Counted from the first letter of the stretch, positions 20,969 to 31,927 are shown. The stretch is DNA of 64,000 nucleotides from Oreohelix idahoensis (GCA_024509875.1 JAMPIV010019844.1:310001-374000); one strand, 5' to 3'. Program-made: numbers and translations. Notes: generated by a model from the letters alone, not told the origin.

Positions 20969-21131
20969 GAGAGTCATGGGCAGAGTCATCTGACACTGAA
21001 TCACTGGCAAACTCACCAACTGAATATCTTCTAGTCTGGTGAGGAAAAGAGAACATACAGGAAGAACCTATTGGAAAAATAAGAGGAAGGTATTGAATGA
21101 ACAAGAAAGTTTAAAAAATACACTATTTTAC

Positions 21132-21382
21132 CATGAGCCTCTTAGTTATAAGTCTGTTTATTGCTGCTTGGTGTTCACTGACAGTCATGGCTGACACCAC
21201 AGAAAGACCCTCTACTGAGCGCCACTCAAATGGTTTGTGAAGTAAACAAATCTGCCTTTCATCCAAAAGTTGTCGCAAAAGCTCATTACACCTCTGAGTT
21301 CCATTCTGATCTGGTAGTGGCAGGTTGATGTCATCAATGAATATATTAAGCTTCTTATTGTCCATAGCACCATACACAAAAC
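21132..21382 (-). CDS. Dynein heavy chain exon 8 (AAA3 Walker B)
   Basis: A 251-bp exon, phase 1 to 0, with acceptor TCATTTTCAG and donor GTAAAA. It encodes GFVYGAMDNKKLNIF and then the Walker B motif FIDDINLP (canonical dynein form: F-(I/V)-D-D-(L/I)-N-M-P), followed by a Q-RCNELLRQLLDE segment and KPFEW. It ends INRLITKRLM. Both Walker B aspartates are kept, so together with exon 6 AAA3 looks intact. Confidence 0.93.
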
Positions 21383-21483
21383 CTGAAAATGAAATGTTAA
21401 AAACAGCAATGTGTCCCATTTCCTCCTGGAATGCAATCAAATGAACACAGTAGAAAAGAATACTGTCTTTTGTTTTCAATATT

Positions 21484-21566
21484 TCTCTGCACTATTTTTA
21501 TTTTGCTGTGCATTCTTATTTTTTTAAAATCTTCTCTATCTTTCATAGCTACATTTGGAGCATCAG
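21484..21566. repeat. T element copy 2, left part
   Basis: Matches 13059-13141 (CTATTTTTATTTTGCTGTGC to TTTGGAGCATCAG). It stops exactly at the outer LTR element and resumes at 42806. The last five bases, ATCAG, are the target duplication. Confidence 0.9.
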
Positions 21567-22686
21567 TGTTGCGTACTTTTACATAGATGGCAGTTTTAAG
21601 TCCTGCCTGTGTTAAAAGATTACGCACCATTCTTATGATAGGAATATTATTTGTGCATATGATTTATCACGCACGGGTGTGCACTATGTAGTGTATGAGA
21701 CTCATAGCGCACGGGTTTCTAAGATGGGGGAATGAAGTCAGAGAGTGATGTTGAAGGGTCGAGCCGGACTGATGGTCCGTATTTATTATATTGTGTCCCT
21801 TATCAGTGGGAATTATTTCGATAATGGAGGACTGGCCTTCTTATCAGAAGCCCATGTCAATGTGGTATACGTAAGTCTCGCACCAGTTATTAATAAGATA
21901 TATTATATATGAATTTTAGTGATGTCTCCACTCTGGCTGGCATCTAGCTGGAATCCACACGTCAGGATTTCATGAATGGATCAGCTGAGCTGTTAGCTTC
22001 ACTTATGAAACGTAGTGATAATTCTACGAGCGAAAGTATGATAAAGATGGATCTTAAAAAAATGTATTATGAAGTGCCGACATCTTGGTCTTGGCACATA
22101 TGGAGAGGTTAGCCAAGGATAGTATCTAACCTGTATTTATCTTGATGAAGAAATGTTTGAATCTGATGATTAATCAACTGTCTGAGAATTTTATTGAAAG
22201 AGTCAATTGAGTAGGACAGTATTTATGGATGCATGTTCGAGTATTATTAAAGATGTATATGATGACCGATGTCCTTGGAGAAGGTCAACGGCCGATGCCT
22301 TTGAAACTATCATAAAGACAGATTAATTGTATGAACTCTAGTTTAGCAAGGAAGTATATTGATAATGGAACTGACTGGAAATACGTATATTGCCATTAGG
22401 AACATTATGCCAGATTTGCATCATCCTATTTGATTATTGATCGTCCATGTATCAAACGTCTAGTCTGCTATTGAATACCATGTTCGTAACTGTGAATCGT
22501 GTGTGTGAATAAATTCGTTGAACTTTATGACCCGCCTTGGCAGTATACTTCAGTTTGCAAAGTTTGGAATTGACATACTTGAAGTTTGAATTAGAATTCG
22601 CGTTAAATTCACGAACTGGCAATTTCACCCATCATCGTCAACACCTTCAAACGTAATAACAACATAAAGAAATTCCGACTCCAACA
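21567..22686 (+). repeat. 5' LTR of outer element
   Basis: 1,120 bp, starting TGTTGCGTACTTTTACA and ending GACTCCAACA. Near identical to 41681-42800. It shares its first eight bases, TGTTGCGT, with the LTR of the inner element. AATAAA occurs at about 22508, a candidate poly(A) signal. Confidence 0.95.
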
Positions 22687-22689
22687 ATA

Positions 22690-22739
22690 TGGTGGCCAGT
22701 GTGGGGATCGAACCCATGACATTCGCGTTATCAGCACGA
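22690..22739 (+). promoter_or_regulatory. Extended primer-binding site complementary to the 3' half of tRNA-Ile
   Basis: Four bases after the LTR begins TGGTGGCCAGTGTGGGGATC, followed by GAACCCATGACATTCGCG and TTATCAGCACGA. The 50-base complement folds as tRNA positions 27-76: anticodon stem TCGTG/CGCGA, loop CTGATAA, a five-base variable loop, T-loop TTCGATC, acceptor strand ACTGGCC, discriminator A and CCA. Normal primer sites match about 18 bases. The anticodon reads G-A-T where eukaryotic tRNA-Ile genes carry A-A-T, whose A34 becomes inosine and templates C. Confidence 0.9.
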
Positions 22740-22814
22740 AATAAGGAAAATTAATCTACATTAATTAATTTTCATTTAAGAAGGGAAAAGTAGAGTGACT
22801 ACTTATTAATCATA

Positions 22815-23731
22815 ATGTATTCGCTTGATTATTTTATTAAACAAGCTAAAGCCCTTCAGATGACTCCTGAAGAGGTGAAAACATTCGCTATGGCGGAGTA
22901 TAAAAAAGCTCAAGAGATAGTAGCTGAACAGAGGAAATTAGAAACTCTTAGGCTAGAAATTCAGAAATTTGAAGCAGAAGAAAATGAGAAAAAAAGGAAA
23001 TTTGAGGCAGAACAGAAAAGATTGGAAGCTGAAGAAAACGAGAAAAGACGTCGTTTGGAGACTGAAGAAAACGAAAAAAGACGTCGTTTGGAGGCTGAAG
23101 AAAATGAGAGAAAAGCTGCTGAAAAAGAAAGGCAACTCAGAATGGAAATGGAAGAAAAAGAAAGACTACTTAAAATTGAAATGGAATGTAAGAAAAAGGA
23201 AATGGAAGAGAGGAGATTGATAGCTGAAGAAAATATCAGCTTCAGGTTCAACATGAACAAAAAATTAAGGAGATGGAATTTGAACAATTTAAATTAGCTC
23301 ATGAAGCTAATTCTCAGAAAACTCGTGAAGTCCAATCTTCATCTAGACATGATAATTTTAGGGAAGTTCACCTAAAATTACCTAAATTTAATCCACCATC
23401 CGACGACGTAATATTCTTTCTAGACAGATTTGAGGCCACTTGTAGGTCTTATAACGTGGATAAAACACTATATTGTATATATTTATCCAGATTACTTACA
23501 GGGGATGCTATGGCGGTATATCATACAACTAGTGCTAATGAAAAAAATGATTATGATGCACTTAGAGCTGCTCTTCTTAGGAAATATCAAATGACTGAGG
23601 ATCAATACAGATTGCGTTTTAAAACTTTACTACCACAGTCAGGAAAGAACTCCAGTGACTTTCTTTCCCAAATACGGCTAACCTTGGAAAGATGGATCGA
23701 ATTGTCCAAGGTAGAAAAGTCTTATGACGGT
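22815..23731 (+). pseudogene. Outer element gag, N-terminal part
   Basis: Starts MYSLDYFIKQAKALQMTPEE, then a long charged coiled coil (about residues 45-150) of E/K/R heptads such as EENEKRRRLE repeated, then the capsid-like region with LPKFNPPSDDVIFFLDRFEA and ALLRKYQMTEDQYRLRFKTL. A one-base shift near 23230-23290 moves the frame. At 23732 the coding sequence is cut by the inner element and resumes at 33009. Related to the inner element's gag but clearly diverged from it. Confidence 0.9.
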
Positions 23732-24814
23732 TGTTGCGTGATAAATTCTCGCAACATCGTTTTATTTCAATATCTGTTTTATAACGCAAGGGCAACAACT
23801 GCTTGAAATCTATAGTCACTTTTCTCGGTAAGCATTTGTCTTCTCGCGTTAGTATCGAATGCAGTTAACTTTTGAGCTGTGGTTTTTTTTGCGCTGGACT
23901 GCGCATGACTTGTCTTGTTGTTTGGTCGATCGGTTTCCGCCCACCACTAGTGGGAGTGAGCGATTTGGAATGGCGAAAGAGATGCCTCGTTGAAGAGGGG
24001 ATCTCCGCTTTTTTTTGTTCTGTCAGGGATGTGTAGTCCTCTTATGGATATTTCGTTTAGTCGAGATAATACCTCTAGTGTTTTCCCACATGTCGGGAGG
24101 CGTGATATTTCTGTGTATTTCATGAAAGCAAGGTAAATTGACTTTTTCATTAACTCTATCGATTTTGGGTCGTGAGCGATTTCGATTCATAGCCTGTCTC
24201 CGAAAGTCGTCGTCACGAGATGTTCTTTCCCAGCTCACATGTCGCTGCATTGTACTGCATCGGTTGATGCATGTACCAAGGACCATTACTTGCTACTTTG
24301 TTAAATGAACTAGGTTTAGAAAACCTTTATTATCTAGAGGATATTTTTGAGGACATTATTTATACTTCGGCAGACGTGTCTGTCTTGCTGAAGTCAAACT
24401 AAGGAGAGTGAACTGATCTCATACATCTGGTTATCTCCTGGCTGTTATAGAAAAGGATGGAGTTTTCCACCTGACTACATTTACAGCACTATGAAATATA
24501 ACATGCATCTGACTCATCATTGTAATGCTGTCTACCGTTTATTGCTGTATTGAATGTTGCTGTGATAATGACTGTTTGATGTGCCTACACATTTGCGTAA
24601 CCATTTTGTCACTGTGGCGTCCACAATAAATAATGAAGAAAAACGTCAACGGCTGTTTCAAGACTCATTGACTTTATACGTCGTGAGTTTACTGACGTCC
24701 TATGTGGATTGCCCTGTTATTGTTGCATGAACATTGTTTTGACTGAACACATCTACACACTACACAAAACCAGACATGCGGATGCCATCCATCATCATAT
24801 GGCATCACGCATCA
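23732..24814 (+). repeat. 5' LTR of inner element
   Basis: Begins TGTTGCGTGATAAATTCTCG and ends GGCATCACGCATCA. It pairs with 31928-33008, with one 2-bp indel around 24220 and scattered substitutions. The U3/R/U5 boundaries cannot be set by eye. Confidence 0.95.
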
Positions 24815-26247
24815 TTTGGTGGCCATAAGCTGGTTTGATTCTGGTACTAGCAAACACGGGGTCCCTTACCCACTTCATTTTCAACAAGAATTCATCAGCA
24901 TCCTTCAAGAAATTAACATTCTTCAATACAGTCAACATCTTCAAAATTTTCAAAGTACTCGGCGTTGCCCGGTAAAAGTCAAAATTTCAACTTTTTGACG
25001 GAAACAAGAATTTGACAGTACCCGGCGTTGTTACATGTTGCCGGATAACTCGGACTGCTGTTATCTTTTACGCAAGTCAAGCAAGTTGCTGCTGTCAAGG
25101 TTCCAGTGCTGTCGTTTTTTGAGAAGGTCAAGTGCCGGTTGAAACGGGTTGTTTTCTGAAGAAGGCCAAGTACCGATTTCCATCAACTTACTTTTGGATT
25201 AGAAGGTCAAGTGCCGAAACAACTCAACACACAGTATTTCAGAAGCTCTTGTACCATCGTGTTAGCAGTGGAAGCAGTTCAGATGTGCCATCATCGTTGG
25301 AGCTTCGCTCTTTAGGACGTTGATTGACATCCGTTTTTCTGCTGTTCTACGATTGGAAGCCTATAAGTTAAGTGGCCTGTTTGTATGTAAACTGTGCCCT
25401 TATACTTCTGCTGAGTCTTCTGTGTATCATCTCATTCTATATGTTATATGTCTATATGTTATTTGTATATTTATATGTTTATATTTCAGCGGGTTCTCGG
25501 TTGGGTGGTGTCTCCGTTAGATTATGCCACGTCATAGAGGTCGTCTATTGTGAGCGTTTTCTGTAGGGTTTGCAAATTTCCGATACTGGAATTTGCTAAG
25601 CGACTTCTGTTGCTATTTATGTTAGCTGTGATGACATGTTTTAATATTGTTTTCGTTATTATTTCGCATTCTTTAGTTTTGTTTTGATTTGTTTGTATTT
25701 GTTAGCCTACTCTTGTCTATAATTTAGTTTCATACAACATTTTTGTTTATACACTGTGGTGTCATGTATTTTGTTTAATTCTATCGCAGATATCGTCACA
25801 TTTTTTGTGATATTTCATTAATTTCTGCTTTATTTTTAGTTGATTTCTGCGAAAGTTTTTGTATTGTTGCTGATCTTTGTTATTGTTTACATTGTTATTG
25901 TTTACATTGTTTGTATTGTTTACATTTTCAATGTTTACATTCTGCATGTGTTTACATAGTCATTGTTTACAGTTATAGTAATTAGTTAATGGGCTATGCT
26001 AATGCACTGTTACTACTACACTGATGATAAATGAATGATGAATAGTGTCGTGCACTATTGAATGAGAAGTGCACTTATGATCAAGAATTGAGTGCTGATA
26101 TTTCATATACAAGTTCTTTGATTGGAGACTTGTTTCCCACAGAGACTGGGATAATATAATGTGATGTGAATATACAAGTGCTTAATTAAGACTTGTTACA
26201 CTTAGGTTTGAAATAAATTAGTTAATTATTTCAGGTTTTGGACTCAT
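24815..26247 (+). promoter_or_regulatory. Inner element 5' leader with primer-binding site
   Basis: A 1.43 kb non-coding leader. The primer site at 24817 reads TGGTGGCCATAAGCTGG. Its first nine bases equal those of the outer element's tRNA-Ile site, and then the match ends. At 24960-25250 the words AGTACTCGGCGTTGCCCGG and AAGGTCAAGTGCCG recur in several diverged forms. From 25820 to 25990 TTGTTTACATTG-type repeats are frequent. Confidence 0.75.
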
Positions 26248-29200
26248 ATGTTAGACAACATGTCTACATTTGAGCACTTTATTGAGCAGGGTAAATTGCT
26301 TGGGAAGACTGGTGATAAGTTAGAAGAATTTGCAACTGCTCGATATGATAAAGCAATGGAAGCTGAACAAAAGAAACTGCATATGGAAGCTGAACAAAAG
26401 AAACTGCAGATGCAGGTGGATGAAAAGAGATTCCAAATGGAAATGGAAAAACAAAAAAGGGAATCAGAAGCTGAGGAAAGAAAGCTACAGCTAGAGGCTG
26501 AGAATAAAAGACTTGAAAAAGAAGCTGAAAATAAAAGACTTGAAAAAGAAGCTGAAAATAAAAGACTTGAAAAAGAAGCTGAAAATGAAAGACTTCAAAT
26601 GCAGGCTCAAGCTGAAGAAAGGAAGTTACAAAGAGAGTCTGATGAGAGGAAAGCAAAAATGGAACATGAAGAAAAACTCTTAGCTTTAGAGTTGGAAAAA
26701 TTGAAATTGACGAGCATGAGTAATGGTAATGATTCAAACAAGGGTTCATCTTCTGGTAAGGCTAATAATGATACTTTTAAGATTAAGTTACCAACATTTA
26801 GTCCTTCCAGTGATGACATAATGTTCTATCTGGACAGATTTGAACAAGCATGTACAGCTCATAACATAGACAAAGCAAAATATGTTTATCAGTTATCAGG
26901 GATACTGACAGGTAAAGCTCTAAGTATATTAAATATGGTGGATGAACCTGACAAGAACAATTATGAGGTTGTCAGGGCCGCTTTGTTAAAGAAATATCAG
27001 CTTAACGAAGACGGCTATCGTCTACAATTTAAAAACATGTTACCTGAAAATGGAGTTGAATTCTCCGAGTTTATTGCAAGAATACGCATTACTTTCTCAC
27101 GATGGGTTGAACTATCTAAGACGGAAAAAACTTATGAAGGACTTATGGACTTAATACTTAGAGACAAAGTCATGTCGTCTGTCAATGAGTCTTTCCTTGC
27201 TTTCCTTCATGAACGTAAACCTAAAACAATAAAAGAAATGGAAGATTTCTGTTGCCAATACGTAACTGCGCACCCACACATAACCATGGGTAACTCTAAG
27301 GTGAAAGAAGGTTTACCAGTTGCTTCGGCAGCTCCGTATGGTCAAAACTTTGCTCGTAGATCCCAACAAAATTTTGATAGAAAGGGCAGCGGTAATTTCT
27401 GTCAAAATCATGGAAATCAATTTCATGGTGATTCTTCTTCGAAGAATTGGAGACAACCTGATAGTGGTCGTTACTATCACCCTAATAATTATAAGCATTT
27501 CAAAAGAGGATATGGTAATAGAGGTTATTCCTGCCGAAGACCTCAGAACCAAACAAATAGATGTTCGCATCAATGTGAACATGATAGTAATCGTGGAAAC
27601 TGGAATTCGAACCAGTATAACAATTACAATAGAGACAATAATAACTGCAGAGATAATAATAACTCTGATAACTTCAGAGGTAATAATAGTCGGGGTAGAT
27701 CTCAACACAAAAAAAAGAGATATCAGCAGGCTAATGCTGTACAACAGGAAACTGAGGGAGCCTGTAATCATGTTGTTGATAGTAAAAACTTTGACGCTGT
27801 CACTAGTTCTGCTTTTGACTTTGAGAGAGCAAACAAATGCCCCCAATGCAGTACTTTATTCGAACCGGGTACCATAACTACTTTGAGTTGTGGTCACCCA
27901 CTTCCCGCTCTTCCTGCTGCTGTTGCGCATGACGGGAGGGGTTCTTTAATTCTACATAAGGGTCTTGTTAATGATACTCCGGTCTCACTACTTTTCGATT
28001 CCGGATGCACCACTATTGGTGTTAGACAATCGCTTGTAGATCCATCTTGTGCTACAGGAAGGGTTATTAAATGTGTCACATTTGGCGGCACTCTAGAAAA
28101 ATATCCTACTGCTGTAATTCGCATTGCCACTCCTTTCTTTACTGGAGATGTGCATGCTTGTCTCTTACCTAATCCTATTGCGGACCTTATTATTGGTCGT
28201 ATTCACGGAGTTAGGGAGTGTACCCCACAGCAGATTGCTGCTTGGGAAGATAATAACATGCAAGCTACAAATGCAGTAGTTACAAGAGCACAAGCTCTAC
28301 AAACACCCGAAACTTCACTGAATAGTGATAATGAAGTTGATAGCCAAGATAGTCACTTAGTAATCACTCGTGACTCTTTCATAAAATTGCAAGAAGAAGA
28401 TCCTTCTTTAAAAAAATTCTTCGTTCTTGCGAAGAAAGGTGATCCGAATCAGGATACAAATAGAAAATCTTGGATTGCAATGAGAAACGGCGTACTTGTA
28501 CGTATGGTACAAGATTCGACTACGTCGGCACATTCGCAAATTCTTGTTCCCAAGAGCATGAGAGTCCAAATATTACAACATGCTCATGACTCGCAATGTG
28601 CTGGACATATGGGTTTTGCCCGTACGAAGTCGAGAGTCCTTGCGGCTTTCTTTTGGCCTTTTGTCAATAAGGACATTCGTATTTACTGCCGATCATGCAA
28701 GGTATGTCAGGAGGTCAAATCTAGAGGACCACGACATGCTGCGCCTATCCAGGCTGCTGACATTCCTATTCGGCCGTTTCAGAAAATGGCCATAGATATT
28801 ATTGGCCCTTTTAAGGTCAAGTCGGCCAGAGGACATCAGTTTATCCTTACATGTGTCGATATGTGCACACGTTGGCCAGAGGCTATTCCTCTTAAGAGCA
28901 TATCTACTACAGATATCGCAGATGCTCTTTGGTTGATATTTTCTCGCTTGGGGTTCCCCAGAGAAATATTGTCAGACCATGGCACTCAACTCATATCTGA
29001 CACTATGTCACAGGTAATGTCTACCTTACATATTGAACGATCTCTCAGTAGTATCTACCATCCTATGTCTAATGGGTTAGTTGAGCGTCTGAATAGAACG
29101 CTCAAGACTTTGCTTGGTAAGATAACTGAAGATCATCCTCAAGATTGGGACAGGGTTTTACCCGCGGCTCTCTTTGCCTATAGAGAAGTCCCTAATGAAC

Positions 29201-31179
29201 ACACAGGATTTTCTCCCTTCGAACTTGTCTTTGGCGCGCGTCCACGCGGCCCTATGTCTTTATTACACGATCTCATCACTGCCGATGATATTAGCGATGA
29301 AACTCAATCCTCATATGAGTATGTCATTGCTCTTAGACAAAAGATCATTGAGGCATGTAAGCTAGCAACTGCTTCATCAGAAATTGCTAAAGAGAAGGCA
29401 AGGCAGTTTGCTAACAAGAATAGATGTCTACGACAACTTTGTCCAGGTGACAAAGCATTCGTCCTACTCCCCAGTAGGGAAAATAGACTTCTTATTGCAT
29501 GGAAAGGTCCGTATGCAATAGTCTCTCGGATTTCCGATGTTGACTATGTGGTCGATATTGATGGAAAGCATAAAACTTTCCACATAAACATGCTTTCGGA
29601 ATTTCACGAACGTCCGGACTATTTGCTGCCTATTTTCCAGGCAACGGATGATGCTCCTGCACCTCACGGTCATTATTCATCCCTGTCTGTCATTCAGGAT
29701 GAGGAAGCTACCTTCTCTGATGTCAACCTTCCCCTTCCAGTGGTTCCATTACATTCCACGGAATCTTGGAAAAACGTTTCTGTTTCTCCTAATCTTTCTG
29801 GTGACGAACATCGACAAGTCTCGTCGATGTTACAAACATTTCAGGATGTTCTCACTGACATTCCTGGACACACAGATGTCATAGAACATGACATAATTCT
29901 TACCGACAATAATCCAATTAGGGTTAGGCCGTATCCTATTCCTATACACTTTCAGTCGCAAGTGGAAAAGGAATTGGATGAAATGATTCAATTAAATATA
30001 ATTGAACCATCGACTTCACCATATTCTTCTTCCATGGTTATTGTCCGGAAGAAGGATAAGAACATACGAATTTGCGTTGATTATCGCAAATTGAATCAGG
30101 TCACAAAGTTCGACGCTGAACCGATGCCTTTGTTAGAAGATCTACTGATTAGACTTTCTAATTCTAGATTCTTCACTAAACTTGACTTGTCTAAAGGTTA
30201 TTGGCAAGTGCCTTTAGCAGAGCATGCCAAACCTCTTACTGCTTTTTCTACACCTAGGGGTCTATTTCAATGGAATGTTATGCCTTTTGGTCTCATGAAC
30301 GCCCCTGCCACTTTCGTTCGCATGATGCGTCGAATTCTGTCACATCGTTCGGATGTCATCGCATACTTAGATGACATCTGTCTCTTCAGTGATACCTGGG
30401 AAGATCACTATTTAGGGTTATATGACTTACTGTCCACTCTACGTGAGAATAATTTGACAGCAAAACCTTCTAAAGCTTTTGTTGGTTTTGGTGAAATCTC
30501 TTTCCTGGGTCATCGTGTTGGTCATGGTCTCTTGAAGACAGAAGACCACAATACTTCCAAAATACTGAACATCTCTGTTCCTAAAACGAAGAAACAAGTT
30601 AGGAGTCTCTTAGGTTTAATTCAATTTTATGGGAGATTTATTCCAAATTTATCTTCGATCATGGCACCTCTCTCAACATTGTTGAAGAAAGGTTCGCCTA
30701 ATCTGGTCCGTTGGTCTGAAGAATGCCAATCTTCACTAGACCAAATCAAGAATATATTTTCTTCTCCTCCCATCTTAAGATTACCTACTCTTGATAGGAC
30801 TTTTGTTCTTCGGAGTGATGCTTCATCCACTGGGATTGGAGCAGCACTGATGCAAGAATATGCAAATACTCTGCATCCTGTTATGTACATTTCTAGAAAA
30901 CTAAATGCGGCAGAGAGGAACTACTCGGTTTTAGACCGTGAGTTGTTAGCGATGGTTTGGTCAATTCTAAAGCTACAAAGATTCCTCCTGGGCGCACATT
31001 TCATTCTAGAGACTGATCAGAAAGCTCTTACAGCTATTCAGACTAAGAATTTGAAGAGTTCGAGATCCACTCGATATGCTATAGCTCTTCAACCTTTTCA
31101 CTTCACGGTACGAGCTATCCGTGGTGCGGATAATGTGATGGCTGACATTTTGTCTAGATGCCCACATGACTCCAACTAA
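26248..31179 (+). CDS. Inner element Gag-Pol polyprotein, Gmr1-type domain order
   Basis: 1,643 codons in one frame. Residues 20-155 are a coiled coil with a repeated NKRLEKEAE unit. Residues 175-345 are capsid, ending in a SCAN-like stretch (YRLQFKNMLPENGVEFSEFI, FSRWVELSKTEKTYEGLMDL). Residues 370-500 are rich in N, R, S and G, probably RNA-binding, followed by a CPQC...CGH knuckle. The protease has LLFDSGCTTIGVR (about 583). Integrase comes next: zinc-binding H-H-C-C (about 777-825), core aspartates near 848 (AIDIIGP) and 910 (SDHGTQL), glutamate in NGLVERLNRTLK, and a GPY/F-type module ending FHINML. Reverse transcriptase follows (CVDYRKLNQV, YLDDICLF at about 1373), then RNase H (LRSDAS near 1520, LETDQKAL). 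Putting integrase before reverse transcriptase is the Gmr1 order, unlike ordinary Ty3/gypsy. Confidence 0.95.
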   Translation: MLDNMSTFEHFIEQGKLLGKTGDKLEEFATARYDKAMEAEQKKLHMEAEQKKLQMQVDEKRFQMEMEKQKRESEAEERKLQLEAENKRLEKEAENKRLEKEAENKRLEKEAENERLQMQAQAEERKLQRESDERKAKMEHEEKLLALELEKLKLTSMSNGNDSNKGSSSGKANNDTFKIKLPTFSPSSDDIMFYLDRFEQACTAHNIDKAKYVYQLSGILTGKALSILNMVDEPDKNNYEVVRAALLKKYQLNEDGYRLQFKNMLPENGVEFSEFIARIRITFSRWVELSKTEKTYEGLMDLILRDKVMSSVNESFLAFLHERKPKTIKEMEDFCCQYVTAHPHITMGNSKVKEGLPVASAAPYGQNFARRSQQNFDRKGSGNFCQNHGNQFHGDSSSKNWRQPDSGRYYHPNNYKHFKRGYGNRGYSCRRPQNQTNRCSHQCEHDSNRGNWNSNQYNNYNRDNNNCRDNNNSDNFRGNNSRGRSQHKKKRYQQANAVQQETEGACNHVVDSKNFDAVTSSAFDFERANKCPQCSTLFEPGTITTLSCGHPLPALPAAVAHDGRGSLILHKGLVNDTPVSLLFDSGCTTIGVRQSLVDPSCATGRVIKCVTFGGTLEKYPTAVIRIATPFFTGDVHACLLPNPIADLIIGRIHGVRECTPQQIAAWEDNNMQATNAVVTRAQALQTPETSLNSDNEVDSQDSHLVITRDSFIKLQEEDPSLKKFFVLAKKGDPNQDTNRKSWIAMRNGVLVRMVQDSTTSAHSQILVPKSMRVQILQHAHDSQCAGHMGFARTKSRVLAAFFWPFVNKDIRIYCRSCKVCQEVKSRGPRHAAPIQAADIPIRPFQKMAIDIIGPFKVKSARGHQFILTCVDMCTRWPEAIPLKSISTTDIADALWLIFSRLGFPREILSDHGTQLISDTMSQVMSTLHIERSLSSIYHPMSNGLVERLNRTLKTLLGKITEDHPQDWDRVLPAALFAYREVPNEHTGFSPFELVFGARPRGPMSLLHDLITADDISDETQSSYEYVIALRQKIIEACKLATASSEIAKEKARQFANKNRCLRQLCPGDKAFVLLPSRENRLLIAWKGPYAIVSRISDVDYVVDIDGKHKTFHINMLSEFHERPDYLLPIFQATDDAPAPHGHYSSLSVIQDEEATFSDVNLPLPVVPLHSTESWKNVSVSPNLSGDEHRQVSSMLQTFQDVLTDIPGHTDVIEHDIILTDNNPIRVRPYPIPIHFQSQVEKELDEMIQLNIIEPSTSPYSSSMVIVRKKDKNIRICVDYRKLNQVTKFDAEPMPLLEDLLIRLSNSRFFTKLDLSKGYWQVPLAEHAKPLTAFSTPRGLFQWNVMPFGLMNAPATFVRMMRRILSHRSDVIAYLDDICLFSDTWEDHYLGLYDLLSTLRENNLTAKPSKAFVGFGEISFLGHRVGHGLLKTEDHNTSKILNISVPKTKKQVRSLLGLIQFYGRFIPNLSSIMAPLSTLLKKGSPNLVRWSEECQSSLDQIKNIFSSPPILRLPTLDRTFVLRSDASSTGIGAALMQEYANTLHPVMYISRKLNAAERNYSVLDRELLAMVWSILKLQRFLLGAHFILETDQKALTAIQTKNLKSSRSTRYAIALQPFHFTVRAIRGADNVMADILSRCPHDSN

Positions 31180-31927
31180 TACTTCTGTCCTATATTTCTA
31201 TATATTACAGAGTCATAACACACCTATATTTCTACAATAGATTAGCACATCTGTACTTACTTTATATGTACACACTATCGTGCTTTGTTGTCATCTTCTT
31301 CTGTTCGTTTTTTAAGATGATAGAGGAGGACTGAGTAGTTAATATAAGGGCCGTTAGTTTACTAAACAGCCACAATTATTAATAATGTATTGTACCTTAT
31401 GAAGCATATTAGTTATTAATTAGCATTATATTGCTTGTACTTTCTCAGAATGTCATTGTTGAGCTGAGGACTTACCTTACGAGTTCTAGATTGTGTACTT
31501 ACCCTCGGAATACCAGAGCATATGTCCTGGATCGTCATGTAGTTTAACTTTACTATGTACTTATGTCATTACATGTCAAAGAATGTACTATTTAAATTTT
31601 CCTATCAGATTTGTACATCCATTTTTAAAGACAATATTAGAGTATGCTGTTTAATGATGATTATAGTAACTTGCATACGTATATTGTGTTTACATGCTAA
31701 CGTGATGTGTGTTGGTGACACCTCCCCGATGTGAATATTTTTTGAGACATATTTATTTTTCTGTTGAGGTATATCCTCACCAGACACTCTATAATTAGCC
31801 TATTGTTTGGCAATTTAATTAATTATCAGCGCATAATTCGTGCGTTTTGAGCCGCTTATCGCTTGCTCTTTGATATTGAAAAAAAAATATGTTCCACATT
31901 TTTTTTTATCGGGAGGAGGTGGTGATA
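31180..31927 (+). promoter_or_regulatory. Inner element 3' non-coding region with polypurine tract
   Basis: About 750 bp between the gag-pol stop and the 3' LTR, without a frame of note. It ends with GGGAGGAGGTGGTGA at 31911-31925, two bases before the LTR, the expected plus-strand primer. No envelope-like gene is present. Confidence 0.85.

Noticed and set aside
22690..22739. Antisense tRNA-Ile gene or tRNA pseudogene
   Set aside because: Only the 3' half is present, the non-templated CCA is included, and the position right after an LTR is that of a primer-binding site.
22961..23287. Minus-strand serine/phenylalanine-rich frames opposite gag and other coiled coils
   Set aside because: They are the complement of E/K-rich coiled-coil codons and have no independent support.
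27313..27877. Overlapping frames of 177-185 codons inside the inner gag region
   Set aside because: Low-complexity shadows of the N-rich tract (AAT/AAC codons read in other frames).
31180..31927. Envelope gene after the inner element's pol
   Set aside because: Only 750 bp without a usable frame, signal peptide or membrane segment. The element is an LTR retrotransposon without env.
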